From Undaria pinnatifida (Eukaryota; Sar; Phaeophyceae; Laminariales; Alariaceae), in the NCBI GenBank assembly GCA_012845835.1, contig JABAKD010000006.1, forward strand, positions 6,998,318 through 7,062,317: a stretch of 64,000 bases of DNA, written 5' to 3'. The notes under the pieces were generated by a model. That model was not told the DNA's origin. It ran no database searches and saw only the letters and a program-made list of their open reading frames with translations. Of this stretch, positions 54,301 through 64,000 are shown one piece after another (position 1 is the stretch's first letter; each line of letters begins with the position of its first letter). The position numbers and the translations under genes are program-made.

Positions 54301-54639
54301 TAGTTTCTGACCTGTGTTTTTTTCACCATAGGTCTAGAAATTGTTGCACCCCTTGAGGCACCTAACCGAAAAAAATTGTTACGTATGTATACAAGAGACC
54401 GGTATTTTTGAACGCGTGAAGGCCTGCGTTGACATTATTGTACTAGTGTTAGAATAGAGCTCGGTCAGTCAAGCGGATATTTTTGCTCGAGGAACCCCCC
54501 CCCGAGCAATGATTCCTGCTATATGTCGTGTGTCATGTACGCTTGTGTGTAGCTAATCGGTCTTGTTGGACGCATCAAAGCCTCTTTTTGCATAATTTTG
54601 CTAGTTTTAGCTTAGGGGCGGGCAAGCTTTATTATGCAG

Positions 54640-54875
54640 AAAGTAGGCACAAGGTGCCGAATTCCGTCTTACGAGCGGTTCTTGGAAGGATGCAGTTCAC
54701 CCTTCATGCGACTCGCCGAACACCTCACGGCGCTTCGCGCTTGGTGCAAGCAATGTCTCGTCTGGTTGGTGAAAACCCGACGTGCTCCTGGCACAGGAGG
54801 GATGCGAGGGTCTATCGTCATACGACTACGGTCATGCACAAACTGAGTACACCCCACCTCCCCGCCCCTCATTTT
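54640..54875 (+). repeat. Dispersed repeat I with C-rich 3' side, copy
   Basis: GTGCCGAATTCCGTCTTACG to ACAAACTGAGTACACCCC, then a C-rich and T-run tail. One base change shifts the reading frame relative to the 28 and 31 kb copies. Confidence 0.7.
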
Positions 54876-54957
54876 TTTTTTTTTTCGGGAGAGCTCAAGT
54901 AAAGAAAGGCCTCCGAATAAAAAGTGCACCTCTACCACCGCAGCACAATTATTTCGG

Positions 54958-55215
54958 TTGACGTTTAGTTATGACCCGTCAAGGCGTTTTTGGACTTATC
55001 ATACTAGTTTTAGTGTGTGGAGTTCCTTGACGGCTGTCCGTCCACGGTCTAGCCATAATCGTCAAGTCGTCTTTGGACTCATCATACTAGTTTTAGAGTG
55101 TGGAGGTCCTTGACGGCTGTCCGTCAACGTTCTAGTCGTGACCCGTCAAGGCGTCTGTGAACTTATCATGCTGGTTCTAGTGTGTGGAGGTCCTTGACGG
55201 CTGTCCGTCCGTCAA
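54958..55215 (+). repeat. Three tandem units of about 91 bp (TTGACGGCTGTCCGTC)
   Basis: Each has GTCAAGGCGT or GTCAAGTCGT, CATACTAGTTTTAG, TGTGGAG and CCTTGACGGCTGTCCGTC. A diverged unit lies at 55930-56035. The CTAGTTTTAG core links it to the 53.3-kb array. Confidence 0.8.
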
Positions 55216-55825
55216 CGAGCAGGAGTGCCGTCATACCGACATCTTTGCCGTAGCATGCGCCAGTTAGTGGTACAAGTATCAGCTGATGCTCGTGTCGTAC
55301 AGGTCCTCGCGTTGAAATTTCGCCGCATCCCTTTGGTCAACAGTCCGGGCTGCTCGGTGTGGTCGATGCTGAAGTCGTCACTGTTGTTCCACTTTTTTTT
55401 ATTGTTTGAAATCCTAAAGGGGCGAATCATATTGAAACAACAGCGCTATTAATAGCTGCTGTTAATAGCCTGACAGATACGGTAGTGACTTGTGCTCGTG
55501 CGGTCTTCCGTCTCTGCTGCATCGACGTGCGCTCTTCCTTCTGCACAATTGCCTGCTCTTTCGGCAACTACCTATCGCACAAAGGGCTTAGAGCACACTT
55601 TTGGGACGTACAAGCTTGCGAGTTATCGCTACAAAGAAGTAAGACTATCTTGCAACGTAAAGTTATTCCAGGTATATTAAAATATTTTATACCAGGTATA
55701 TAACTTTTCGTTTGTCGTGATCGGGGATGGTCAATCAAGGCGTGTAACCGCGGTCTCCTAATGCAGTGGACTATCCGGTTTAGGAGCGTCCGTAGCAAGA
55801 GATAACGCCTCTAGAGCTACATATA
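55216..55825. other. Unassigned spacer
   Basis: No supported gene. TACCAGGTA at 55690-55698. Confidence 0.3.
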
Positions 55826-55829
55826 TTAA

Positions 55830-55909
55830 CCCCTTAAGAGCCCCAAAATCTCCTCCCTACTAAATTCAAGTAACTATGTCCCCAAAGAGGGTTTTCAGCG
55901 GTAAAGGCG
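55830..55909 (+). mobile_element. Family G MITE (80 bp)
   Basis: TTAA precedes at 55826-55829 and TTTA follows at 55910-55913. The interior is CCCCTTAAGAGCCCC to GCGGTAAAGGCG. Confidence 0.75.
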
Positions 55910-56331
55910 TTTACAGGCCCACGCAGATGTGGGTTGACGGTCTAGTTTTGTCCGGTCAAGGCCTCGTTTGACGTAATATACTGGTTTTAGCATAGAGCGG
56001 TCCTTGACGACTGTCCGTCAAACGTCAAGAGTGCCGTCAACCGACGTCTTTGTTTTTGGGGGACATGGAATTTGAAAATAGCGTATGTGTGTGTGCGTTT
56101 TTTTTTCAAGTTTTTAAAACGGGCGAGTCGGCTTGTGACGCGTTGTGACGCCTCTACTAAAACCTGTATGATACCCTATTTGAGGTAAGAGCGGTCAAAC
56201 CGGCTTGTGGCACCTTTTGCCGCGTATACTAAAACCCGTATGATGACGCCCAATCTGACGTGAGCGCCGGCGCGAAATTACTAGCGGTAATACTAGCCTG
56301 TTCTAACGGCCTCTTATATCGGATATTTCAC

Positions 56332-56333
<2 letters not shown>

Positions 56334-56363
<30 letters not shown>

Positions 56364-56510
56364 CGCTCACACTTTTACTTTCCAGCTTCTGGACAAGCCG
56401 TGGTCACAGGTATCGTCCCTTCTCCCCCCCGGATCTTGCCTTCAATTTTTATCGCGCATAGGGTTCAGCAATCCCACTGCTCGTCGATTTTTCATCGAGT
56501 GTTGCTAACT
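56334..56510 (-). mobile_element. Short retroposon family S with long poly(A) tail
   Basis: The plus strand begins with about 30 T (the tail) and continues CACACTTTTACTTTCCAGCT, CTGGACAAGCCGTGGTC and CAATCCCACTGCTCGTCG. The long pure tail suggests a young insertion. Confidence 0.75.
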
Positions 56511-56582
56511 CACGCTCTCGCGCTTTCCGCAAGTCAATTTGTGCACAAGAAAAAGTCCCAACGAATTTATACGAATATGCAC

Positions 56583-56652
56583 TCGGCGGGGCTCGAACTC
56601 ACGAAACTGATATATACCAGGCTCGAGGATAACCTGATACGCCACCGGGGCG
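56583..56652 (-). other. tRNA-like sequence (A and B boxes, no acceptor pairing)
   Basis: The minus strand has TGGCGTATCAGG (A-box-like) and GAGTTCGAGCCCC (B-box-like) about 45 bases apart. The bases where the acceptor strands should be (GCCCCGG and CGAGTGC) do not pair and the T-stem has a mismatch, so this is a tRNA-derived remnant, not a tRNA gene. Confidence 0.4.
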
Positions 56653-56671
56653 ACCGGTCCACTATCTGTAC

Positions 56672-56762
56672 ACACGACTCGTATGAAAATACGTGGAAGT
56701 GTGGTGAGCTAAAGCTTTATTTTTCCCCATCCGCCGGAGGATGAAAAAAAAACAAAAAAAAC
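56672..56762 (+). mobile_element. SINE-like family D, 5'-truncated copy
   Basis: Only the last 75 bp from ACACGACTCGTATGAAAATA and the A-rich tail are present. Confidence 0.7.
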
Positions 56763-57079
56763 ACCATCTGTAACATATTTCCCCCGGGTTCTGGATTGTT
56801 CTGTCTTTTCCTTCCTTTCCACGCTAAAAAACCGAATAAATGGCCGGGAATCTTCTCGGTTGCAAAAAAAATACCGGGTAACTATTTCCAAAATTCCATA
56901 ATTAGGATTAAAATAAAATACTGACGAGCATCTTCCATAGACGGAGAAATACAATAAAAATACGAGAAAAAAGTAGACCCGTTTTTGAAGCCGTTTTCGG
57001 ATTTTTTTCTTCTTGGCCTCGGGACCTCGGGAAGGAGCGGGCCCGGGGCCTGGCCTTTGCGGGATGATGGGTACGCAGG

Positions 57080-57116
57080 CGGGGGAAGGGGGGGGGAGGG
57101 GGGGGGGGGGGGGGGC
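57080..57116. repeat. Poly(G) tract
   Basis: Runs of 6, 7 and about 18 G broken by A. Confidence 0.95.
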
Positions 57117-57359
57117 GTTTTTGTTTTGTGTATTCCCGGTACGAGGTACTGGTATATGATATATTCATACACACGAGTGTGATAACTTATCATCTATTGT
57201 TCCAGGCATGTGGGACTTGGGTTGTTGGCAGTCATTACTTGTTGTGGCCAGTGTAATGGTCGCGGCGTGTGTGAGGGAGGGGCAGGGGAGATAGCAGCAG
57301 CACCATCAAAGATCGCCCGGGTGGGGGAGCCTTTAAGCCTGCCCCGGGGCGCGCACGCC

Positions 57360-57612
57360 GCACCACGTCTTGCCTCGCCACATCTCGCCACGTCCGGCCA
57401 AGCCAAGCTAAGGCACGACAAGCAAGCTACGACAAGCCGAGATAAGCTAGGCAAGCCGAGCAAAGCCAAGCAAAGCCAAGGCCAAAGCCAAGCCAAAGCC
57501 AAGTCAAGGCCAAATCCAAGCCAAGCGAAAGCCAAGCCAATCCAAAGCCAAGCCAAGCCAAACCAAGCTAAGCTAACCTAATACGAGCCAAGCCAAGCCA
57601 AGCCAAAGCAGG
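57360..57612. repeat. (CCAAG/CCAAAG)n degenerate array
   Basis: Pentamer and hexamer units CCAAG, CCAAAG and CTAAG over about 250 bp, giving alternating Gln-Ala-Lys frames of no coding significance. Confidence 0.85.
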
Positions 57613-58377
57613 CCGCAAGCTACACTACTCCACGCTTGGTGGCGTTGCTGTCTTTCATACTTGAACAAGCAAGCGAAGGGCGAAAGCAAAGCGCAAGCGA
57701 ACCGAGCACAAGGAGTGCGGAATTACTCTCCTGTTCGAAATATGCCGCCGCTCTGGTACCTGGTGTGCTTCCGGGCCAGGAATACCTGTCCAGCCATCTT
57801 TGCGTGAGTTACGATAAAAAAAAGCGGAGAATTCCGAGCCCTTTTATAATGTAGGTCTATTTATAGTAGTTAAATATGTTTAAAATGTTGCACCCGTTCG
57901 TACTCAGATTGCTGCATCTGTGGTACCAGTGTGCTCTCGGGTGTCTATTTCGGGTGTCTATTTCGGATGAAGAACCTAGCCGGACATCATACACAGGAGG
58001 GGTCCCTCTGTAAGGCGGTGGTGTGCCAGAGCAAGATGGCCGCCTTGTCGGGGAACGCCGCGCTCTTCATTCAAGGTTATAAGTGCTAATATTAATATGT
58101 ACCCGGTCGCGACAAGCGATTTTGATCGCCTTGTATCGGGATGCCGCCGTGCTTGGAGCGCCTTAGTGGGGGACCCCTGCTGTGTACGAGTATTAGTATG
58201 GGTTGAGCAGCTGGTGTCGACAAGTAGCTACGATGTTTTTTTTTTTTTGCTTTGTGTTGGGGTACGGCCTTTTACTTGGATCGCCTTGTAGGGAGGGGGC
58301 CTGCTGTACGCGAGCAGTATGGGATGAGCACCTTTTTTCCGACAAGTACCTATTTGTAGGTGTGCAGTTGGTATCAA
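57613..58377. other. Unassigned spacer with a duplicated block
   Basis: 58115-58215 and 58262-58335 share TGGATCGCCTTGTA-like, GGGG.CC.GCTGTACG and GTATGGG.TGAGCA words. No gene recognised. Confidence 0.35.
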
Positions 58378-58540
58378 AGATGTCAGGGGACTGCGCACTT
58401 TGACCCCTTGACCGACGGCAATTTTCCAAGAATTTTCCTTGACTGATGCCGAAGTACTAGGTTTTAGTGTGGAACGATCGGTTTGACACCCTTGACCGCT
58501 GGACGTTTTTCCCTCGACTGACCCGTCTCCTGGCATCTTT
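58378..58540 (+). repeat. Isolated TTGAC-rich unit
   Basis: Matches the 170-bp units at 53345-53840. Confidence 0.75.
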
Positions 58541-58544
58541 TGAC

Positions 58545-58655
58545 TTTGTGAGGACACACAACCCGTAATACGCGCGATCGGAGTATCACACACAGCTTGC
58601 AAAGATGAGTTTCGACAAAATCTTCGATCTCACAGCTGGAGTGTATTTTTATTTT
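58545..58655 (+). repeat. Dispersed repeat Q2, copy 3
   Basis: Matches 18215-18310, including AATACGCGCGATCGGAGTAT and GATGAGTTTCGACAAAATC. Confidence 0.65.
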
Positions 58656-58749
58656 TGTAATAATGTCGTTGGGTATGATGTGTAGAAAGAGCGGTTTAAT
58701 GTGTAGGTATTGTTCTAACGGGAATAGTACGAATAATATGTTGTTAATA

Positions 58750-58830
58750 GTATACCAGGTATACCATGAATGGGTACCAGGTATCTAGTACCTGACCTGG
58801 TACATGGTATCATATCATGCCAGGTATTTG
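58750..58830. repeat. Cluster of TACCWGGTA words
   Basis: Two exact TACCAGGTA words (58753-58761, 58775-58783) and several one-base variants lie within 80 bp, with inverted partners. Confidence 0.7.
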
Positions 58831-58869
58831 CTCGTAGTTTTTTTCTTGTTGCTTATCCCACCTATTATC

Positions 58870-59205
58870 TTGGCATTTTTTTTTTTCCTTCTCCCTCCGT
58901 AGACGTGACTCAGCTCAGGTGCTCACTAAGCAGGCGGGCTCTTCTCCCCCGTCCCCACTACTGCGGTACGCGCCTTGATATTTGTCGCGAGAAGACTTGA
59001 GCCCTTGCTTCCCTCGTCGACTTGCATCGGATTGCGCTTATCATACCCACGCTGCTACGCGCTCTCAGCAGTTGTCTCCTTCTATTTTATTTTTTGCAAA
59101 TAATCTCAAAAGTCCGACCCACATGAGATTCGATGTCCAGATCAAAAGTCAGGTCCACGTGAGATTCGGACTCCAGAACCAACTCTAGTAGCATTCGAGG
59201 GTAAC
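58870..59205 (-). repeat. Short retroposon family S, diverged copy with added duplication
   Basis: TTGTCGCGAGAAG, TCGACTTGCATCGGATTGCG and GCTGCTACGCGCTCTCAGCAG match 12690-12800 and 34345-34405. A segment containing CACGTGAGATTCG or CACATGAGATTCG is present twice (59118-59175). Confidence 0.55.
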
Positions 59206-59357
59206 CGTGAGATCACTGGCGCGACCGGCCAACGCTAGGTACTATAAATGGGTTACTACTGTTTTAACACCATGAAAAGGTGCAATATCATATGATCATG
59301 CATATCATATATACCTGTTATGTGTTGCCTTGTTGGTTGTCCACGGCAGAGCCTTAA

Positions 59358-59438
59358 CCCCTTCAGAACCCCAAAATCCCTCCCTATACTAACTTCAAGT
59401 GAAGTTGTCCCCGAGAAGGGTTTCCAATAGTGAAGGCG
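59358..59438 (+). mobile_element. Family G MITE (81 bp), partly duplicated downstream
   Basis: TTAA at 59354-59357 and 59439-59442. Its last 30 bp plus about 65 bp of flank are tandemly duplicated: TTGTCCCCGAGAAGGGTTTC occurs at about 59405 and again at 59503, and the two copies are almost identical, so the duplication is very recent. Confidence 0.8.
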
Positions 59439-59816
59439 TTAAGTTTGCTGTATTAGACTATACATTTTGTACCATTACCAGTATTATACAGAAGTTTAAC
59501 CGCCTTGTCCCCGAGAAGGGTTTCCAATAGTGAAGGCGTTAAGTTTGCTGTATTAGACTATACATTTTGTACCATTACCAGTATTATACAGAAGTTTAAC
59601 CGCCGTGTATATTGAAAATGATGTAGATTGATTCTGATGGTAGTTGCTACAGCACAGGAGTGTGGTAATTGCTACACCAGCAGTGTGGTTATAGTTGTTG
59701 CTGTTGTTGTTGATGATGTTGCTGTCGCTGTTGCGTTTGTTTTTTTTGAGAAGATGCGTGCGTTGTTCGAGAGGCGACGGCGGCGGAGCAAGAGGAGGAT
59801 CTCTCGCTACGTAGCT

Positions 59817-60027
59817 TACACCCCGGGTTGTAACGAGGACGACTGATAGGGGCAGCTCACGCTATCCCTACAGTGGGATCCGAAGGGTGCGCCAGCTAGC
59901 GTTGGGTTGCGAAAGCAACTGAGTTAAATCGACATACGACGCTTATGAAAATATGTGGAAGTGTGGTGAGCTCAAGCTTTATTTTTCCCCATCCGCCGGA
60001 GGATAACAAGAAAAAATAAAAAAATTA
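59817..60027 (+). mobile_element. SINE-like family D, near full-length copy
   Basis: From CCCGGGTTGTAACGAGGACG through GTTGCGAAAGCAAC to CCATCCGCCGGAGGATAAC and an A-rich tail. Confidence 0.75.
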
Positions 60028-60349
60028 CACCCGTCGCTTGGAGCCTTGTTGTACCCTTTGTGTCCATGGACCGGGATGACACAGCAAAGCTACTGCGGTG
60101 TGATTGCAGCAGCAGCAGAAGTAGTAGTTGTTGTTGTTCTTATTGTCGATGTTGTTATTATACTTGGAGGTATACGTACAAGTTTGTTCTCTTGGAAGGC
60201 GATGGATGTTTTTTTGATCGGGAGACGCGACGGCAAAGGAGGAGGCGGAGGAGGAGGAACCGTACTTTGTGTATACCGTACCGTTAGCTTTCAGCAGAGT
60301 TACCGCCATGCGGATTGCTTGTGATGGATTGGGGAGCGACTGTTTGCAG

Positions 60350-60622
60350 TCCGTGGACTGCAGCTCTTAATCGTAGTCCACACGCTGTTCCACCATCCCT
60401 AACCATAACCCTATCTCTAACCCTTGCACAAAAAAACTACACTTCTCCACTTGCTGGGAGGGAGCATGGGGCTAAATGGGATCCGGTCCGGGCGGGATGA
60501 GGGTAGAGGTGTTGACCAATAAAAATGGAGGTGTGGTCTATTGAGCGCCCCGCTTCAACCATTTCAACCCGAGCATACACACAATAATGGAGTGTGGACT
60601 GCACTTTAGTTCCGCAGTCCAT
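60350..60622. mobile_element. Possible small TIR element
   Basis: The left side has GCAGTCCGTGGACTGCAGCT and GTAGTCCACAC. The reverse of the right side has GGACTGCGGAACTAAAGTGC and GCAGTCCACAC. The inverted repeat is about 30 bp and 70 percent similar. No target duplication was fixed. Confidence 0.4.
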
Positions 60623-61204
60623 AGGTTGTATATAGGCGCCGTCGTCGATTGATTGCGCTTGCTACAGCGGGTATGATACGACCGACCGCAGTTATCGTTC
60701 TCGTTGTTGATGCCCTGTTCTGATTTGGGTGGGTGAGTTTTTTTTCTCGGGAGCACCTGCTCGCCGAATTGGGCAGTGAGAGCAGAGGCGTGAGGTTCAT
60801 TTTTGTTGTCCTCTCTGTCCGCTGCCCCCTCATAGCCGCCGCTGCCGCCTTGCTGCTCGTGCTGGTGCTACTGCTACTGCTTAGCTGGTGGTGGTGGTGG
60901 TGGTCTGTTTTGGTTGGGCAAATAACTGCGCCGCGTTTTTTCATTTGGATATAGGTACGGTGATTACGTATCATGGCTATGAGTCTACCGGTATGTCTTT
61001 TGGATCATACCAGGTATGATGGGCAAGTCTACCGGTATATCTTTTGGATCATACCAGGTATGATGGGCTGCGTTATAGGCACCGGTATGATATGTTACAA
61101 CTGATCTATTATGACAGATGGATGTGATGCAGAAGTTGACACGGCGGTAGACTGCCATACCTGAGCCATACCTGGTACATCCACGAGAGCAATATAATGA
61201 AATA

Positions 61205-61537
61205 ACTGCTGTGTATTGCGCAATTCGATGCGAATCGACGAGGGAAGAAGGGACTGAGATATTTGTCGCGGTAAAAATGAAGGCACTCGCCGTAGTGGGG
61301 AGGGGGGAGAAGAGCCTGCTTAGCGACCCCGGATCTGAGGTACGGCTAGGAAGGGAGAAGAGTGAGACAGAAAAAGTGCGAAGATAATCGAGGGGATGAT
61401 CTAAAAACTAAAACATCGTAGTGGGGAGGTGGCAAAAGAGCCTGCTCAGTGACCCCGGATCTGAGCTATGTCTACGGAGGGAGAGATAAATAGAAAAACT
61501 GCGAGGATAGCAGATGGGATGAGCAAAAAAAAAAAAA
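61205..61537 (+). repeat. Family S-related retroposon with 125-bp tandem duplication and poly(A)
   Basis: It starts AATTCGATGCGAATCGACGA. The block from GTAGTGGGGAGG through CCCCGGATCTGAG to GATGA is present twice (about 61293-61418 and 61419-61524), followed by 13 A. Confidence 0.6.
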
Positions 61538-61807
61538 GGCGGTAGTAGAAGGATGGTGACATCGACCGAAAAATCTATCCTCTATTGCGTTCTGTCTCGC
61601 AGTAGGTCGGTCTTGGATGGTCTGTCGCACGTCATTTTATTTTTATTTTTATTTTCAGTTTTAGGGTTTTACTGCTGCTGGTGCCATAATTGTTCTGACA
61701 ATCGAGAGCGTTCTTTCTGCCTCGCTAGCCGCGATCGGGTTGGTTGGAGGGATGGATGGATGGATGTATTGAAAAAATCTACGAGTATACGAAGTACGCC
61801 TGGGTGT

Positions 61808-62065
61808 ATGTTAAAGCACGGCCTTGAAACGCCTGCAATGATCTGATTTGATAAGTAGTTGGCCGTTTTCGTATGATATGTTGGCGTTATCTATTTGGAG
61901 TAGTCAGGAAATGAAACCGAAGCATGCGCCTCGGCTCTCAGTTGCTATCCGGGGCCCTGTGCAAGTACTAGATGTAAATCTGCTCCTCTACTAGGGCTAA
62001 GAAAGTGAGTACTCACCGAGGACTTGCTCAATAGGCCGACCTGCAGAAGACACTCTGTGTCCCTA
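61808..62065 (+). repeat. Dispersed repeat M, copy 3
   Basis: ACGGCCTTGAAACGCCTGC, AAGTGAGTACTCACCGAGGA and GACACTCTGTGTCCC. The palindrome is eroded to GAAGCATGCGCCTCG. Confidence 0.7.
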
Positions 62066-62083
62066 ACCCAATAACTTAAGGAA

Positions 62084-62101
62084 TGGCGTCGTCGGCAGGA
62101 C
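62084..62101 (+). other. Isolated copy of the TRIM primer-binding-site sequence
   Basis: TGGCGTCGTCGGCAGGAC is identical to 11607-11624 but no LTR or other TRIM sequence lies next to it. Confidence 0.6.
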
Positions 62102-62289
62102 TAACGATAAAAAAACCACCCCTATGACTTGAGATGTACATAGGACATATTTTGTGTACACACCCCGATCCCACCTCGTACGTTTTTCGGGCTAGGTTGG
62201 GGCTCCGGCGTCGGGTCGGGTTGGGACCTGGTACCAGGTACATCGGTACTGCTAGTAGCATATTAAAGTAGAGGTGTATGACTTGTACG

Positions 62290-62380
62290 ATTATAATTCT
62301 AAGGGTGCTTTTATTTTTATATTTTATTTTTTCATCCTCCGGCGGGTGGAGAAAAGTAAAGCTCGTCACACTTCCAAGGT
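62290..62380 (-). mobile_element. SINE-like family D, 5'-truncated copy
   Basis: The plus strand reads as a T-rich tail, then CATCCTCCGGCGGGTGG, AAGTAAAGCTCGTCACACTT, the reverse of the D 3' end. Confidence 0.6.
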
Positions 62381-62397
62381 TGCATATATTTTGGTTG

Positions 62398-62500
62398 TGG
62401 ATGGATGGGCCGATGGATCTATGGATAGGCGGGTGGGTGGGTGGATGGGTCGGTCGGTGGTTGGATGGATGGATGGATGGATGGATGGATGGATAGTAGC
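62398..62500. repeat. (GGAT)n microsatellite
   Basis: GGATGGATGGGCGGGTGG-type units with a perfect (GGAT)n core at 62462-62495. Confidence 0.9.
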
Positions 62501-63875
62501 ATGGTTAACCGCATGCTTGCATGGATGCATTTGGATGGATAGACGCACGTATGATATGTATGCATATGGATGGACGGATGGATAGGTACATGAGGTGGGC
62601 GGTTGGATAGAGGAATGACTTGAGGGGTGGATTAAATATCTCTTGATGTTTGATGTTGAGATTTTGTCAACCATCCACCATCACCTACTGCTGCCTTACT
62701 GCTGCTGCTACTGCTTGTCCGCTTTGCTCGCGTGTTGCTTCTGCCCGCGAATGCAGCTGTGGCTGTGGGCGGAAACTGAAACCTGATACCGCAGCAGACG
62801 TGCAACAACCAGGGTATGATTTATATATGGCGAAACGGGCGGATCGTTTTGTTTTCTTATCGACATCACTGATCGCAAAAGCAAAACAGAACCGAATCGA
62901 ATTGAGTAGAACATAGAATCAAGCCGAAGGCGTGTTGCTGTTGCTGGTGGTGACGGTGATGGTGTTGTTGCTGGTGTCGTTGCTATGCGTAGTCCCCTTG
63001 CGCATCAGTCCAGCAGCAAGCAATACACCAGGAGTCCAGGTACTCTAATTGTATACCTTGGTACAATTTGAACGATGGCCTACAACTTGAACGTATTTGT
63101 TTGTGCGCATGCAGTCTATTGAGAGAAGAACTGTTTCATGCGACCACAGCATGCAGTAGACAGCAGACAGCAACCAGCACGTCAAACGTCAATATTGCTT
63201 GGTACTCTGCTGGAGCCCTATCGTAGCGCGGGTGCTGTATGCCCGCCAATGCCGTTATCAACGCGGTATCCCCTTCCTATAGTGGCACGGCCCGCAGGGT
63301 AAATCTGCTCGTATTCGAATATTTCCCGGTATCGACCCGATACTCTCTGTGCCTGGTATGATGGTATGATGCATTCTCTGCTGCCCCCTCCTCTCCCGAG
63401 TGATACACATCATTGATTATTGTGTTTTCTTTTTAATTTCACCCCGGTCACGTCATTGGGGGGGGGGCTTCGACTCTGTCCTTTCGTATGAGTTAGGGCT
63501 AGGGTTAGGGTCAGGGCTACTTCCATGGTTGTGAAAGACACAATAATGTAGGACACCCTCTCTCTCCTGATATTGAGATTTCGGATGGGGGTGACGGGTC
63601 GAAATTATATGATGAGTTCGGCTTTTGACCGCGCGAAGCAGCCCCGGATGCTGGGGGTATATGTGTGTGTGTCTAAAGTGCGGCGCAGGGAGGGTGTGCA
63701 ACGCGCGACGCAACACGATGAGAATCCTTGTTTTTATAAAACGGTTTCGCATGTATAGGTCAGCTGTGAGCTCGACCATATGAGTGGTCGATACTAATTG
63801 TTAATGTCTCACGCTTTTTCTAGACCGGGGAAAGGCCGCACTTGTTAGTTTGAGGAATTTCGCGGGCCATGACCC
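62501..63875. other. Unassigned 1.4-kb region
   Basis: No supported gene. It holds a short telomere-like run at 63493-63512 and (GTT)n/(GGT)n-rich DNA near 62935-62975. Confidence 0.3.
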
Positions 63876-63879
63876 GGCC

Positions 63880-64000
63880 CGCGGATCGGTTCAGGAGCTT
63901 TTCAAAAACTCTCGGGTCGAGTCGGGTCGAGTTAGGAGATGTTCAAAACCTCATGGGTCGCGTCTGGTCGGATCGGTTCGGGCCGGTTCGGGTCAGGTCG
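63880..64000. repeat. Degenerate (GGGTCGAGTC) tract at the right edge
   Basis: Words GGGTCGAGTCGGGTCGAG and GGTTCGGGCCGGTTCGGG run to the window end, related to the (CCCGA)n array at 35.6 kb read on the other strand. Confidence 0.7.

Overview
The window is eukaryotic nuclear DNA, most likely from a stramenopile and plausibly a brown alga. The evidence is: a secreted EGF-like protein of a type I know as common in stramenopiles, interrupted by a GT...CAG intron with a very long CT tract; short TTAGGG/CCCTAA-type interstitial telomere-like runs; a Ty1/copia pol with brown-algal-style wording; and an extreme load of transposons and microsatellites. The species assignment is inference.

Host genes are confined to the left 5.6 kb. 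A Nudix hydrolase gene on the minus strand (only its first coding exon, 1451-1558, is visible) is divergent from a two-exon gene on the plus strand (2272-2456 joined to 5141-5594, 212 aa) for a secreted protein with four EGF-like modules. About 0.7 kb separates the two start codons and probably holds both promoters. I found no other convincing host gene in the remaining 58 kb, and no rRNA, canonical tRNA or CRISPR array.

The rest is layered mobile DNA. Several families can be defined inside the window because copies recur, and in some cases one has inserted into another so that the target is visible: (A) a roughly 260 bp terminal-inverted-repeat element ending in a GCTACGATAGAGG-type repeat, with more than 12 copies or fragments; (C) a roughly 250 bp MITE beginning GACTGATTCTACG with 4-bp target duplications in seven copies; (G) a tiny 80-84 bp MITE that inserts at TTAA; (TRIM) an 84-bp-LTR miniature retrotransposon with a primer site matching a serine tRNA 3' end, one copy of which splits the RNase H region of a decayed Ty1/copia element; (D) a SINE-like retroposon with an A-rich tail and strong RNA hairpins; (S) a second poly(A)-tailed short retroposon; (I) a dispersed repeat whose 3' side is a poly(C) tract; and a Harbinger-like 787 bp element at the left edge.

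Layout: 1-5.6 kb Harbinger-like element and the two genes; 5.6-9.5 kb unassigned DNA and a CTGGCTGAGA-type minisatellite; 9.5-15.4 kb dense nested MITEs, TRIM, SINE-like element and a foldback; 15.4-20 kb microsatellites, C-rich tandem DNA and a ten-unit 76-bp minisatellite; 21-27 kb copia element with nested TRIM and flanking MITEs; 27-36 kb retroposons, poly(C) satellite, (TAC)n and (CCCGA)n arrays; 36-46 kb mostly unassigned DNA; 46-51 kb tandem repeats and CT- or GA-rich tracts; 51-64 kb tandem TTGAC-rich repeats, retroposons and more unassigned DNA. A 9-bp palindromic word, TACCWGGTA, is strongly over-represented, mainly from 38 to 63 kb.
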